Assembly (NCBI RefSeq): GCF_900090245.1
Contig: NZ_FMDN01000029.1
Coordinates: forward strand, 1 to 53,134
Reading direction: 5' to 3'
DNA from: Micromonospora halophytica
GTDB lineage: Bacteria; Actinomycetota; Actinomycetes; Mycobacteriales; Micromonosporaceae
Length of the DNA: 53,134 bases
The notes below the pieces were generated by a model. That model was not told the origin of the DNA, did no database searches, and saw nothing but the letters and a program-made list of their open reading frames with translations. Made by a program: the position numbers and the translations under genes. The first letter of the stretch is position 1, and each line of letters begins with the position of its first letter. Positions 1 through 8,041 of this stretch are shown one piece after another.

Positions 1-173
1 TATTCGGTATTAGCCCCGGTTTCCCGGGGTTATCCCAAAGCCTAGGGCAGGTTGCTCACGTGTTACTCACCCGTTCGCCGCTCGAGTACCCCGAAGGGCC
101 TTTCCGCTCGACTTGCATGTGTTAAGCACGCCGCCAGCGTTCGTCCTGAGCCAGGATCAAACTCTCCAACAAA
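1..173 (-). rRNA. rrs: 16S ribosomal RNA, 5' part (runs off the left edge)
   Basis: The reverse complement carries the universal 16S start region (AGAGTTTGATCCTGGCTCAG at about 146-165) and continues with typical actinobacterial helices to the window edge. Only about 170 nt of the 5' domain are present. The mature 5' end is placed near 173 by comparison with other 16S genes, so it is good to a few bases. The rest of the rrn operon lies outside to the left. Confidence 0.97.
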
Positions 174-276
174 AACTGTTGAAAACATGTCCTGACAACA
201 AAAGTGTTGCCAAAGGAATCCCAACCAACAACCCTCCCGAAGAAGGATCACCAGTCCGGGGTATAAATCAAATTGG

Positions 277-325
277 CACTGGCTTATCAAGCACCCTGTT
301 GAGTTCTCAAAGAACAACCACACAC
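277..325 (-). promoter_or_regulatory. pre-16S leader element (TTCTTTGAGAACTCAA type)
   Basis: On the minus strand 298-317 reads TTGTTCTTTGAGAACTCAAC. This sequence recurs in actinobacterial rRNA leaders, where it forms part of the antitermination and processing region before the 16S gene. It lies about 125 nt upstream of the mature 16S end, as expected. The surrounding 174-410 region is otherwise untranslated leader with AT-rich patches unlike the coding DNA. Identification is by motif memory; the exact boxB/boxA/boxC limits were not resolved. Confidence 0.7.
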
Positions 326-410
326 CGCCCAGAAACCCCGCAACCACGGAGCCCCCGACCCGGGGCATTTCATCCCACCACCCGCCGCTCTCGCGCCGGG
401 CACTTTTACT

Positions 411-439
411 ACGTTACCCGCTGATATCCGCCGTGTCAA
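411..439 (-). promoter_or_regulatory. rRNA operon promoter (proximal)
   Basis: Minus strand: -35 TTGACA (439-434), a 17-nt spacer, and -10 TAACGT (416-411). The -35 is perfect sigma-70 consensus and the -10 keeps the TAnnnT frame. It sits about 240 nt upstream of the mature 16S end and just before the leader element, so it is the likely main rrn promoter. Confidence 0.75.
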
Positions 440-714
440 ACCGCTCTGTCGCGATCCACACCACTTCCACCACAATTCCGGGCACCACAATTCGACCGGC
501 TCTCACCGCCCATCTCGTGGATTCTCGACAGGACGGCCGGTCGAGGTTTCCCACGAACCCGCCCGCTTCCCTGCCGACGTGGAACCATACCCGGTCGGCT
601 CCGCCCCACCAAATCGACCCCTGGCCGATTCGGGGGCACCGCCCGAACGTCAACTCCGCGCTCCGGCCTTCCAGGTCTTTCGCCCTGTTCGTCCGTTCCG
701 CGCTGGCAGAGAGA

Positions 715-744
715 AAGTTACGCGGCCGGCGAGTTGATCGTCAA
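715..744 (-). promoter_or_regulatory. rRNA operon promoter (distal)
   Basis: Minus strand: -35 TTGACG (744-739), an 18-nt spacer, and -10 TAACTT (720-715). It resembles the proximal promoter in both boxes and lies between the inferred true end of the glycosyltransferase gene (825) and the 16S leader. Tandem rrn promoters are usual in actinobacteria. A third TTGACG at 653-648 has no convincing -10. Confidence 0.55.
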
Positions 745-824
745 ATCCACGGGACGCGGCGGCGGTCACATTCCGCATCCCGAGCTGTCGTCCCATTTCA
801 GAGCCTTGTGCCGGGTCGACAGGC

Positions 825-1840
825 TCACGCTCGGTCGAGGTGTCCCGGCAACTGGCGGGCCACCTCCTGCGGAGAGGGCAGCCGGGCGATCTCCTCGCTA
901 CCGCGCGGGCGGCGTCCCGGTGGCCGCCGTCTCCGTGCTGCGGCAACAACCGCGCGACATGGTCGGCGACGAACTCCGCGCTCACCTCCTCCGGGAGCAG
1001 TCGCAGCCCAGCCCCGGCGGCGCTGACCGCGTCGGCGTTGGCGAACTGGTCGGCGCCCTGGGGCAACACCAGCTGTGGCGCCCCGACGGCGAGCGCGCCG
1101 AGTGTGGTGCCGCTGCCACCGTGGTGCACGACCACGTCGACGGACGGCAACAGCTCCGCCTGCGGCACCCAGGCGTGCACGGAGACGTTGTCCGGCACGT
1201 CACGGAGCTGCTCCGGGCGCACTCGGCCGGCGGCGACCACCACGTACGCGTCCACCCGCGCCAGACCCTCGACGACCGTGCCGAGCAGTTCCGGGGTTCC
1301 GAAGACCGTGCCGAGGGTCAGGTAGACCAGTGGCTTCCCACCCCGCGCTGAACCCCACGCGGGCAGGGTGCCCGGCTCGGAGAACTGGACCGGACGTAGC
1401 GCGATGCGGTCCTCGGTGGCGAGGAAGCGCTGATCCTGCAGGGTGGGCGGGCAGATGTCGAGGTGCGCAAGTCGAGGCACCTCGCCGTTCGCCACGGGCA
1501 GTTCCAGACCGATCCCCTCCGGGAAGATCCGCCCGAATCCGTGCCAGATGCTCGGGATTCCGGCACGGTACGCGGCGACAGCCGCCCCCGGCAGTCCCCA
1601 CTCGTGCACCACGAGGTCGGGTCGCAACCGGGCCAGCTCCGGTTCGAGGTCCTCGGCGTAGATGTCGTAGAACGCGTCCGCCGGACGGAAGGGACGCAGT
1701 CCGTTCGCGGCCAGCGGGGCGTGGACGGCCTCACCGGCGGCGAAGTGCACCTCGTGCCCGGCGTCGCGCGCCGCGATCGCGAGGGGAATCAGCGGGTAGG
1801 TGTGACCGACCGACGCGAGGCTGGTGAACAACAGACGCAC
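825..1840 (-). CDS. UDP-sugar glycosyltransferase, MGT/EryCIII-like, frameshifted near the 3' end
   Basis: GT-B fold glycosyltransferase of the macrolide/UDP-glycosyltransferase type, expected to move a sugar from an NDP-sugar to a small acceptor. The N-terminus MRLLFTSLASVGHTYPLIPL and the C-terminal donor-site motif HHGGSGTTLGALAVGAPQLV are clear. The frame from 1840 stays open to 650, but beyond about 898 it turns Arg/Pro-rich. One extra base near 893-899 would restore a family-like tail (AEEIARLPSPQEVARQLPGH) ending at TGA 827-825, giving 338 aa. I therefore take 825 as the true end and regard the run-on to 650, which crosses the distal rRNA promoter, as spurious. The damage is either a real 1-nt deletion or a sequencing error. 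Acceptor unknown. Confidence 0.8.
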
Positions 1841-2190
1841 GTCGTGAACCTACGCCCCGACCGGCCGCGCCCGGCCCGTCGCGAGGTCCGCAGGCACCCG
1901 ACGGAAGCCGGCGACCGGCGGCTGTCGAGCCCGCCGCGCCCGGTGAGCGGCGGTTGCTCGGCCGCACCGCCCGGTCGCACGTCGTACCCCGGGAAGGGCC
2001 TGGGCCGTGACCGACGTGGACGGTCGGCGGAGCCGGGCCTCGTCCGACGGGGTGCAGCGACGCGCCCACCGGGTGTCCCGATCCGCGGGGCGGGCCTATG
2101 ACCGGGGCCGGGACGACGGTAGCGTTGCGCCACATCACTGGCCCGTGGGCGAACATCCGCGTGGCGCTCGGAAGGTACGGAGGGTGCTGC
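1841..2190. other. intergenic region between divergent genes
   Basis: 350 bases between the divergent glycosyltransferase and DivIVA-like genes. Open frames here are high-GC shadows with no recognisable protein. A weak promoter-like pair for the rightward gene (ATGACC at 2098, TAGCGT at 2120) is visible but not convincing. No RNA gene or repeat was seen. Confidence 0.5.
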
Positions 2191-3594
2191 ATGTCCAACG
2201 GCGAGGAGCCGTTCGCGCTGCGTGACGACGTGGCCGGTCGGCCGCATTTCGAGACGGCCCTGCGCGGCTACGACAAGCGGCAGGTGGACCGGTACGTCGA
2301 GCAGACGGACGGCCAGCTGGCGACGATGACGGCGGAACGCGACCAGGCCGCCGGTCGGCTGCACGGCCTGACCACGCACATCCAGCGCCTGCAGGCGGAG
2401 GTGACCGAGCTGCGTCAGCGTCCGGCGCAGGTGGACCGGGCCTCCTTCCGGGACCTGGGGCCGATGGTGGACCAGATCCTGGCGCTGGCCGAGAAGCAGG
2501 CCGGGGTGATCACCGAGTCGGCGACGCAGCGGGCGAACAACCTCCAGGCTGAGGCGGAGAAGGTGCTGGCCGAGGCGCGCGAGCGGACCGTCCAGGCGCT
2601 GCGTGACCTGGACGAGGAGCTCGCCGCGCGCCAGGCCGAGCAGGACAAGGCGTACGAGGAGCGCCGTTCGGTGGCCGAGACGGAGCTGGCCGAGATCCAC
2701 GAGCGGGCGGAGCGGCTGCGGGCCGAGGGCGAGGCGGCGCACGAGCGCGCCCAGCAGGAGGCGAAGCGGATCAGCGAGCAGACCGCCAAGCAGATCACCC
2801 AGACCCGGGCCGCCGCGGAGGCGCTGACGAAGGCGGCGCGGACCCAGATCCAGCAGGAGATCCAGGCGGCGCGCACGCAGAGTCAGCAGGAGTTGGCCCA
2901 ACTGCACGCCAACGCGGAGAAGGAGATCGCCGAGCTGCGGGCCGCCGCCGAGCAGGAGTTGGTCGAGCACCGGACGGCAGCCGAGCAGGAGCTGACCAAC
3001 CAGCACAGCGCCGCCGAGCAGCAGATCCAGTCGCTGATCGCGGAGGCGCAGCAGTACGCGACGGAGGTGCGCCAGCGCGCCGACGAGCAGGTGGCCGGGC
3101 ACCAGGAGCAGCTGACCGCGGTGCAGCAGGAGATCGCGGAACGGCAGCAGGCGCTGACCCAGGTCCGGGAGGAGCTGGACACCGCCCGGCGGCAGCTCGC
3201 CGAGATCCAGCAGGAGGGCGACACCGCCGAACGGGACCTGGTGCAGGCGCAGCGACGCCTGGAGGAGGTCCGCCGGAGCCTCGCGACGGAGACCAGGCGG
3301 CTGGAGGAGGCCCGGCAGGCGGCCGACTCGGTGGAACGGCACGCCAAGGACGTGCGGGCGCGGGTGCAGCGCGAGGCGAAGCGGGTGGCCGACCTGGCGG
3401 CCGCCGCGGTGATGGCTGCCGCCGCGGGCGGGTCGGAGACCGCGGAATTCCCGGTGGTCACGGTCCGGCCGCCCGCCGAACCGCCGGCGGAGGAGACCCC
3501 GGAGGAGCGTCGCGGGCAGTTCACCGCCGACCGGCCGGCGCCCGAGTCGTACGTGCCGGCGGCGGCACACCGGCCGGAGGTGGTGGGCAGCTGA
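2191..3594 (+). CDS. DivIVA-domain coiled-coil protein
   Basis: 467 aa. The N-terminus has a DivIVA-type membrane-targeting motif (FETALRGYDKRQVDRYV, about residues 20-36). A very long Ala/Glu/Gln/Arg-rich coiled coil follows from about 40 to 420, with many heptads such as AAEQELVEHRTAAEQEL. The C-terminal tail is short, Pro-rich and probably disordered. This resembles the polar-growth cytoskeletal proteins of actinomycetes (DivIVA, Scy and FilP relatives; homologues are often mislabelled cellulose-binding protein). The start at 2191 (MSNGEEPF) is preceded by GGAGGG; the frame is open from 2098 but that extension lacks family character. Likely role: scaffold at poles or septa. Which member it is cannot be told. 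Confidence 0.85.
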   Translation: MSNGEEPFALRDDVAGRPHFETALRGYDKRQVDRYVEQTDGQLATMTAERDQAAGRLHGLTTHIQRLQAEVTELRQRPAQVDRASFRDLGPMVDQILALAEKQAGVITESATQRANNLQAEAEKVLAEARERTVQALRDLDEELAARQAEQDKAYEERRSVAETELAEIHERAERLRAEGEAAHERAQQEAKRISEQTAKQITQTRAAAEALTKAARTQIQQEIQAARTQSQQELAQLHANAEKEIAELRAAAEQELVEHRTAAEQELTNQHSAAEQQIQSLIAEAQQYATEVRQRADEQVAGHQEQLTAVQQEIAERQQALTQVREELDTARRQLAEIQQEGDTAERDLVQAQRRLEEVRRSLATETRRLEEARQAADSVERHAKDVRARVQREAKRVADLAAAAVMAAAAGGSETAEFPVVTVRPPAEPPAEETPEERRGQFTADRPAPESYVPAAAHRPEVVGS

Positions 3595-3605
3595 CCGGCG
3601 TCGGC

Positions 3606-3634
3606 GGTGGGTGGGACCGGCTCTCCCACCCACC
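3606..3634. terminator. hairpin terminator between convergent genes
   Basis: Perfect 11-bp inverted repeat GGTGGGTGGGA / TCCCACCCACC with a 7-nt loop, 12 nt after the DivIVA-like stop. There is no T-tract, as is common in high-GC actinobacteria. It could serve both strands. Confidence 0.65.
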
Positions 3635-3638
3635 GGCC

Positions 3639-3995
3639 TCAGGGCAGGACGACGTTCCTGCCGCGGGCGTGGCCGCCCTCGACCTGCCGGATGGCGTCGC
3701 CCGCCTCGGCGAACGGCCAGGTCCGGTCCACGACCGGCCGGAGCTGACCGGCGTCGATCAGCACGGTCAGCGCGTCGAGGTTGTCGCTGCTCTCCTTGGC
3801 GGCCAGCGGGACGAGGCGCTGGCGTACCAGCGGGGGCAGCAGCAGGGCGCGCAGTTGGCGGTCGAAGCCCTGGAGCAGGCGTCCGCCGGCTGATTCGCCA
3901 CCGACGAGGACCAGCGTGCCGGCGGAGCCGGGGGCGGATCCGGGCGGCGTCGCGGACGGCGGGGTCGACACCGGCGGCGGGCACCCGGACGGCAC
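3639..3995 (-). pseudogene. C-terminal remnant of a zinc-type/quinone-oxidoreductase-like dehydrogenase
   Basis: The last ~94 codons (3920-3639) read like the C-terminus of an MDR-family NAD(P)H:quinone reductase. They include GTLVLVGGESAG (end of the Rossmann domain) and the closing VVDRTWPFAEAGDAIRQVEG...GRNVVLP. Upstream, the frame is a short Pro/Ser-rich run without the GroES-like domain or the nucleotide-binding GxGxxG region, and neither was found in another frame. Intact members are about 300-340 aa, so roughly two thirds are missing. I read it as a decayed 3' end. Confidence 0.65.
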
Positions 3996-4101
3996 CTGGT
4001 CTGTCGCCGGGGCGGGGCCGGTAAGAGCACGAAGCCGAGATGGACGACGTCGGCGATCCGGCCCACGCCACCGGGTCGAGAATTCTTTGCACGCCCGCCG
4101 T

Positions 4102-4911
4102 TCAGCCCGCGTCGAGCACGCGGCGCAGCACCCACCCCTGGAAGTCGCGGGCCTCCGCGCCCCCCGGTGCGGTGCCGCCGGCCCGGGCCGCGACGCAGCG
4201 GGCGATCAGCTCCGGGTACGCCCCGGCGGCCGCGACCCGCTGCCCGGCCGCGACCTTCGACAGCCAGACGCCGTCACGGAGCCGGACCAGGGACCGACAG
4301 GCACCCAGCACCGCGTCCTCCGCGCCCGGCACCGGCGGGTCCCCGGCCGGCTCGGGCCCGTCCCCGGAAGGCTCGGGCGCGGCGGGACCGGGCAGGGCGA
4401 GCCACCAGCGCAACGCCTCGACGAGCAGCCGGTGCAGGTCGTCCGGGCGCAGGTCGGCGAAGACCTCGGTGGCGGGCGGGCCGAGCAGGGCGTACCCGTT
4501 CTGGTGCAGGATGCTGCGGTCCAGGCCGTACCAGAACCGGCCGTCGGCGGCGGGCCGGTCGGCGGGGTGGAGGGTGGCGCGGAACGGCATCCGCGCCCCG
4601 GTGTTCAGCTCCACCTCGAACCCCGGCTCCGGGGTGCCCGACCCGGCCACCGCGCGGGTGTAGACGACCAGTTCCAGGCCGCGCGCCGGGCACGGCAGCG
4701 CCTCGTGCCGCAGCCGGGCCACCAGTTCCCGCCTGCGGACGACGTCGAGGCGGTCGACAACGACGAGCGCCACGTCGACGTCGCTGCGGCCCGGCTGGTA
4801 CGCGTCGAGTCCGACCGAGCCGGCCGCGTACGCGCCGACCAGCTCGACGCCGAGGACGTCGCGGGCCGCGCCGACCAGGTCGTCGAGGTAGCAGCGCACG
4901 GTCTGGTCCAT
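4102..4911 (-). CDS. AadA-like aminoglycoside nucleotidyltransferase family protein
   Basis: 269 aa. The N-terminal nucleotidyltransferase fold has the motif GSVGLDAYQPGRSDVDVALV (about residues 30-49), the GSx...DxD metal-binding signature of ANT enzymes. The C-terminal half fits the helical domain that follows in AadA/ANT(3'') proteins. Such enzymes transfer AMP to a hydroxyl of streptomycin or spectinomycin, but many actinobacterial members are uncharacterised, so resistance is not assured. The start ATG at 4911 (MDQTVRCYLDDL) is chosen because the frame upstream loses family character and runs into the neighbouring membrane-protein gene. Confidence 0.8.
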   Translation of the reverse strand: MDQTVRCYLDDLVGAARDVLGVELVGAYAAGSVGLDAYQPGRSDVDVALVVVDRLDVVRRRELVARLRHEALPCPARGLELVVYTRAVAGSGTPEPGFEVELNTGARMPFRATLHPADRPAADGRFWYGLDRSILHQNGYALLGPPATEVFADLRPDDLHRLLVEALRWWLALPGPAAPEPSGDGPEPAGDPPVPGAEDAVLGACRSLVRLRDGVWLSKVAAGQRVAAAGAYPELIARCVAARAGGTAPGGAEARDFQGWVLRRVLDAG

Positions 4912-4964
4912 CCCGCCATCCTGCCCCGCGAACCGGCGCAGGACCGCCCGGCGGTTGGCCGCCG

Positions 4965-5627
4965 CTACCCAACCCCGTCCCGGATGATCGCCTCGCCCTT
5001 GACCAGCCAGGCCACACCGAACGCCAGCACCGCCAGGGTCTCGCACCAGACGATCGGCTTGGTCGCGTCCTGGACGGTGTCGGGCAGGAACGTGCTGGCC
5101 ACGGCGGCCACGATCGCGGCGACGATGAGCCAGCCGCAGACCCGGTACACCCGGTTGCGGATCAGCTTCTCGGGGGTCGGCACACCCGTCGGGTCGGTGC
5201 GGGTGAACAGCAGCAGGCAGAAACCGGCCAGGATCAGGAACAGGGCGGCGGCGCAGACCTGGTGCAGCCGCCCCACCAGCGTCTGCGCGGCGCTCGGCGA
5301 GCCGGGCGCGGTGGGCAGCAGCGCCACCGCGATCGACAGCACTCCGGCGACACTGCTGAGCACGTCGTCGAGACGGCGGTAGCGGTAGCAGACGAGAAAG
5401 ACGCCGATCGCGCACATGCTGCCGACGAAGACATCCCGCATCGCCGTGTGGTACGCCCCGCTGATCGAGCCCAGCAGGATCGGCCGGCCGGCGACGAGGG
5501 CGTGGCCGGCGGTCAGCACGAACGGCAGGGCGATACCGACCACGCCGATGCCCAGGCGCAGCCGGCGGACCGTCAGCACGTCCTGCGACGGGACCAATCG
5601 CCCTCCCCCGGGAGGCTCCTGGCTCAA
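4965..5627 (-). CDS. multi-pass membrane protein, DUF998-like
   Basis: 220 aa with about six hydrophobic segments, e.g. LGIGVVGIALPFVLTAGHAL (about 28-47), an alternation of loops containing GSISGAYHTAMRD, and three further helices to the C-terminus. The GS-SxAYH loop recalls DUF998-type membrane proteins; function unknown. The TTG start at 5627 overlaps a TGA at 5626-5624 that would be the natural end of the upstream lipid-kinase frame, suggesting translational coupling in an ancestral operon. An internal start around residue 11 (TTG after GGGGAGGG) or 17 (GTG) is possible. Confidence 0.75.
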   Translation of the reverse strand: MSQEPPGGGRLVPSQDVLTVRRLRLGIGVVGIALPFVLTAGHALVAGRPILLGSISGAYHTAMRDVFVGSMCAIGVFLVCYRYRRLDDVLSSVAGVLSIAVALLPTAPGSPSAAQTLVGRLHQVCAAALFLILAGFCLLLFTRTDPTGVPTPEKLIRNRVYRVCGWLIVAAIVAAVASTFLPDTVQDATKPIVWCETLAVLAFGVAWLVKGEAIIRDGVG

Positions 5628-5752
5628 CTGTCCGCCTCGGGGCAGCAGACCGTCAACGCCGCCGGCACCACCTTCACCTTCAGGCGCTTCGTGCGCGTCC
5701 GGGCACCGCCGTCCAACTCGTACGTCTTCGCCGCGGCGAACCGGACCTTGAC

Positions 5753-6562
5753 CTACCGCCCGCGGGTGATCCGGACGAAGGGCGAGTCCTCCGACCGGCC
5801 GGTGGCCATCCGGCCCAGGGTGCGGGCCCAGTCGACCGCGCCGTCGGCGGTGGAGACGCCGATCTCCAGGGCGCCGTCGTCGGGGCGGGCGTCGTCGAAG
5901 GCCGGCACGCCGCCGGTGATGGTGCCGACGTTACCGAAGAGCACGCAGCTCGCCTCGCCGTCGAACCAGTCGGCGCCGTCGACCCGGATCCGGGTGCGGA
6001 CCAGTTCACCCCGGACGTGACGCAGACCGGTCCAGACGTACGCGACCCGGCCGAGCCTGCCCTTGAGCTTGCGGTCGGCCTCCCGGATCAGGTCGCCGTC
6101 GAAGCCGGCGCCGGCCATCACCGCGAAGTGCTCGCCGTTGAGCCGGCCCAGGTCGAGCGTGCGTCGGCGACCGTGCAGCCCGATCCGGACCGCCTCGGCC
6201 AGGTCGGTGGGAATGCCCAGGTTGGTGGCGAACAGGTTGGCGGTGCCGGCGGGCAGGATCGCCATCGCGGCGGACGAGCCGGCGAGGGTGTCCGCGCAGC
6301 GCTGCACCATGCCGTCGCCGCCCCACACGAAAATAAGATCAGCGCCCTTCTCCAGCGCCTCACGGGCCTTCTCCGGGGCCTTACGGCTCTTCGGCACCTC
6401 GTACCAGAGCAGGCGCTCGACCCCGGCGGAGACGAGCGTCGCGCGCAGCTCGTCGAGGCCGCCGCCGAGGGTCTTCCTGCGGTGGGCGACGACGGCGACG
6501 GTGCCCGTGGTCGCGGCGGTCGCGGTCCGGTTGTCCGATTCCGTCGTGGTGCTGCTGCTCAT
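5753..6562 (-). CDS. diacylglycerol kinase-family lipid kinase, cut by an in-frame TAG
   Basis: 269 aa as read. DAGK catalytic fold: VVAHRRKTLGGGLDELRATL at the start, the nucleotide site FVWGGDGMVQRCADTLAGS (GGDG motif, about residues 79-97), ILPAGTANLFATNLGIP, and AGAGFDGDLIREAD. It would phosphorylate diacylglycerol or a related membrane lipid. Oddity: translation stops at TAG 5755-5753, but the same frame continues for 42 codons to TGA 5626-5624. That continuation includes KVRFAAAKTYELDGG, which matches the expected C-terminal beta strands (family proteins have a similar YELDGG segment). The last ~43 residues of the domain are therefore lost unless the TAG is read through or is a base error. 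Confidence 0.82.
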   Translation of the reverse strand: MSSSTTTESDNRTATAATTGTVAVVAHRRKTLGGGLDELRATLVSAGVERLLWYEVPKSRKAPEKAREALEKGADLIFVWGGDGMVQRCADTLAGSSAAMAILPAGTANLFATNLGIPTDLAEAVRIGLHGRRRTLDLGRLNGEHFAVMAGAGFDGDLIREADRKLKGRLGRVAYVWTGLRHVRGELVRTRIRVDGADWFDGEASCVLFGNVGTITGGVPAFDDARPDDGALEIGVSTADGAVDWARTLGRMATGRSEDSPFVRITRGR

Positions 6563-6803
6563 GACCGGAAGTGATACCCCACCGCGTGCGATCCCACTCG
6601 TCCGACAAGATCGCCCGGACCCGGTGCCGGTCCGGGGCCCGAGAGGTGAGCACGTCGGCAGCGACCCGCTGTTGGCCGCGCCGCAACAGGCCGTTCACAC
6701 CCCGGCCGCCTGCCGGCCAGGCAGGCTGCAACGCCGCGAGATGATGGCTGGCGCGACCGCAACACCTGGGACACACTTGAGGCCCGACGACGAGGACGGG
6801 GGC

Positions 6804-7802
6804 ATGGGTAGCTCCACACAGGACGACACGGCTGCGGCTTTCGTGCGGGAGCTCACGCACTGGCGCCACCAACGCCGGCTGTCCAAGAAGGAACTGGCCG
6901 AGCGGACCGGCTTCGACCCGTCGTACGTCAGTCACATCGAGAACGGCCGGCACCAGCCGACCGAGGAGTTCGCCCGCCGGGTCGAACTGGTGCTCGACAG
7001 CGGAAACCGGATCTGGCAGCGCTACGTCGCGTTCGCCGGCACCCGGGGCCCGGCCGGCCGGGCCTCCGGGCTCGGCCCCACCGCCGTCCCCCCGCCGGCC
7101 GGGCCACACCTGGTCATCGACGACGAGCAGGCCGACCTGTCCCTGGTCGACGGCGGGTACGAGTGCCGCTTCCGACGGGTGCTGCACAGCGTCGGCACCG
7201 AGCCGATCACCCGGCACACGGTGCAGATCGACATCGACCGGTTCCCCGACGACCCGGCCCGGTCCACCGCCTTCCACAGCCGTCACCCGCTCACGCTGGA
7301 CGAGGTGGGCTTCCAGGCGTCCCTCGGCGTCGAGCGGCCCGAACCGATGCGCTGGCGGATCACCCGCAGCCGGGACGCCTTCATGAAGATCGCCCTGCTG
7401 CTCGAGAGCGGCGGCGCCCCGGCACCGCTCTACCCCGGGCAGCGCACCGTGATCCACTACGCCTACCGGGTGCCGGTGTGGAAGTTCGGCGACTGGCTGC
7501 AACGCGACATCCGGCTACCCACCCGCCGTCTCACCGTACGGCTGGCCTTCCCCGCCGCCACCCGCCCGACGGTCTGGGCCAGCGAGACCTCCTTCACCGC
7601 GGAGAGCACCGCGGCCGTCACCCCCTTCCGGCAGGAACGCGAGGGCGTGGTGGCGTACGAGTGGGAGGTGCCCCGCCCCCGGCTGCGCGCCCAGTACCGG
7701 GTGCACTGGCGCTACGGCGACCCGGTGGCCGCCCTGGCCGGCGCCGACGTGCCGGTGGAGCTTCGCCGCCCGGACCCCGACACCCGGGCGACCGCCTGCT
7801 GA
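6804..7802 (+). CDS. XRE-family transcriptional regulator with large C-terminal domain
   Basis: 332 aa. The N-terminal HTH is clear (about residues 14-66): LTHWRHQRRLSKKELAERTG followed by FDPSYVSHIENGRHQPTEEF. The remaining ~250 residues form a beta-rich domain of unknown function, likely sensory. The ATG at 6804 follows the purine-rich stretch GAGGACGGGGGC. It is divergent from the lipid kinase and co-directional with the hydrolase 240 nt downstream, but no operator repeat was recognised. Targets unknown. Confidence 0.82.
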   Translation: MGSSTQDDTAAAFVRELTHWRHQRRLSKKELAERTGFDPSYVSHIENGRHQPTEEFARRVELVLDSGNRIWQRYVAFAGTRGPAGRASGLGPTAVPPPAGPHLVIDDEQADLSLVDGGYECRFRRVLHSVGTEPITRHTVQIDIDRFPDDPARSTAFHSRHPLTLDEVGFQASLGVERPEPMRWRITRSRDAFMKIALLLESGGAPAPLYPGQRTVIHYAYRVPVWKFGDWLQRDIRLPTRRLTVRLAFPAATRPTVWASETSFTAESTAAVTPFRQEREGVVAYEWEVPRPRLRAQYRVHWRYGDPVAALAGADVPVELRRPDPDTRATAC

Positions 7803-8041
7803 CGCCCCCTCTTTCCGACCCCGGGCAGCCCCGGCGCCGGTGCCGTTCCGGCCGTGGAAGTTCCCGCCGGACGCGGCGGAAGCTGTCCTTTCCGACAGAT
7901 CGGGCCGCTTGTCGACGCACTCCATAGCGTCACGACCGGCCCGACCGTTAGGCTCGAATGCCGAGTGGAGCCGGATCAGCGTCACCACTCGGCGCCGGGT
8001 TACGGACGTGGGCTGAACGCAGCACCGGAAGGCAGGCTGGA

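Noticed and set aside
650..824. Apparent 3' part of the glycosyltransferase frame
   Set aside because: Lies after the inferred frameshift, has out-of-frame composition and overlaps the distal rRNA promoter.
433..1026. Plus-strand open frame of 197 codons across the rRNA promoter region
   Set aside because: Arg/Pro-rich shadow of high-GC DNA, antisense to the glycosyltransferase and rRNA promoters, with no ribosome site or domain.
1789..4092. 767-codon minus-strand open frame opposite the DivIVA-like gene
   Set aside because: Complement of an Ala/Glu/Gln-rich coiled coil, Leu/Arg-rich repeats with no family; the plus-strand gene explains it.
4912..5415. N-terminal extension of the nucleotidyltransferase frame
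   Set aside because: Crosses the membrane-protein gene in another frame; the family domain starts at 4911.
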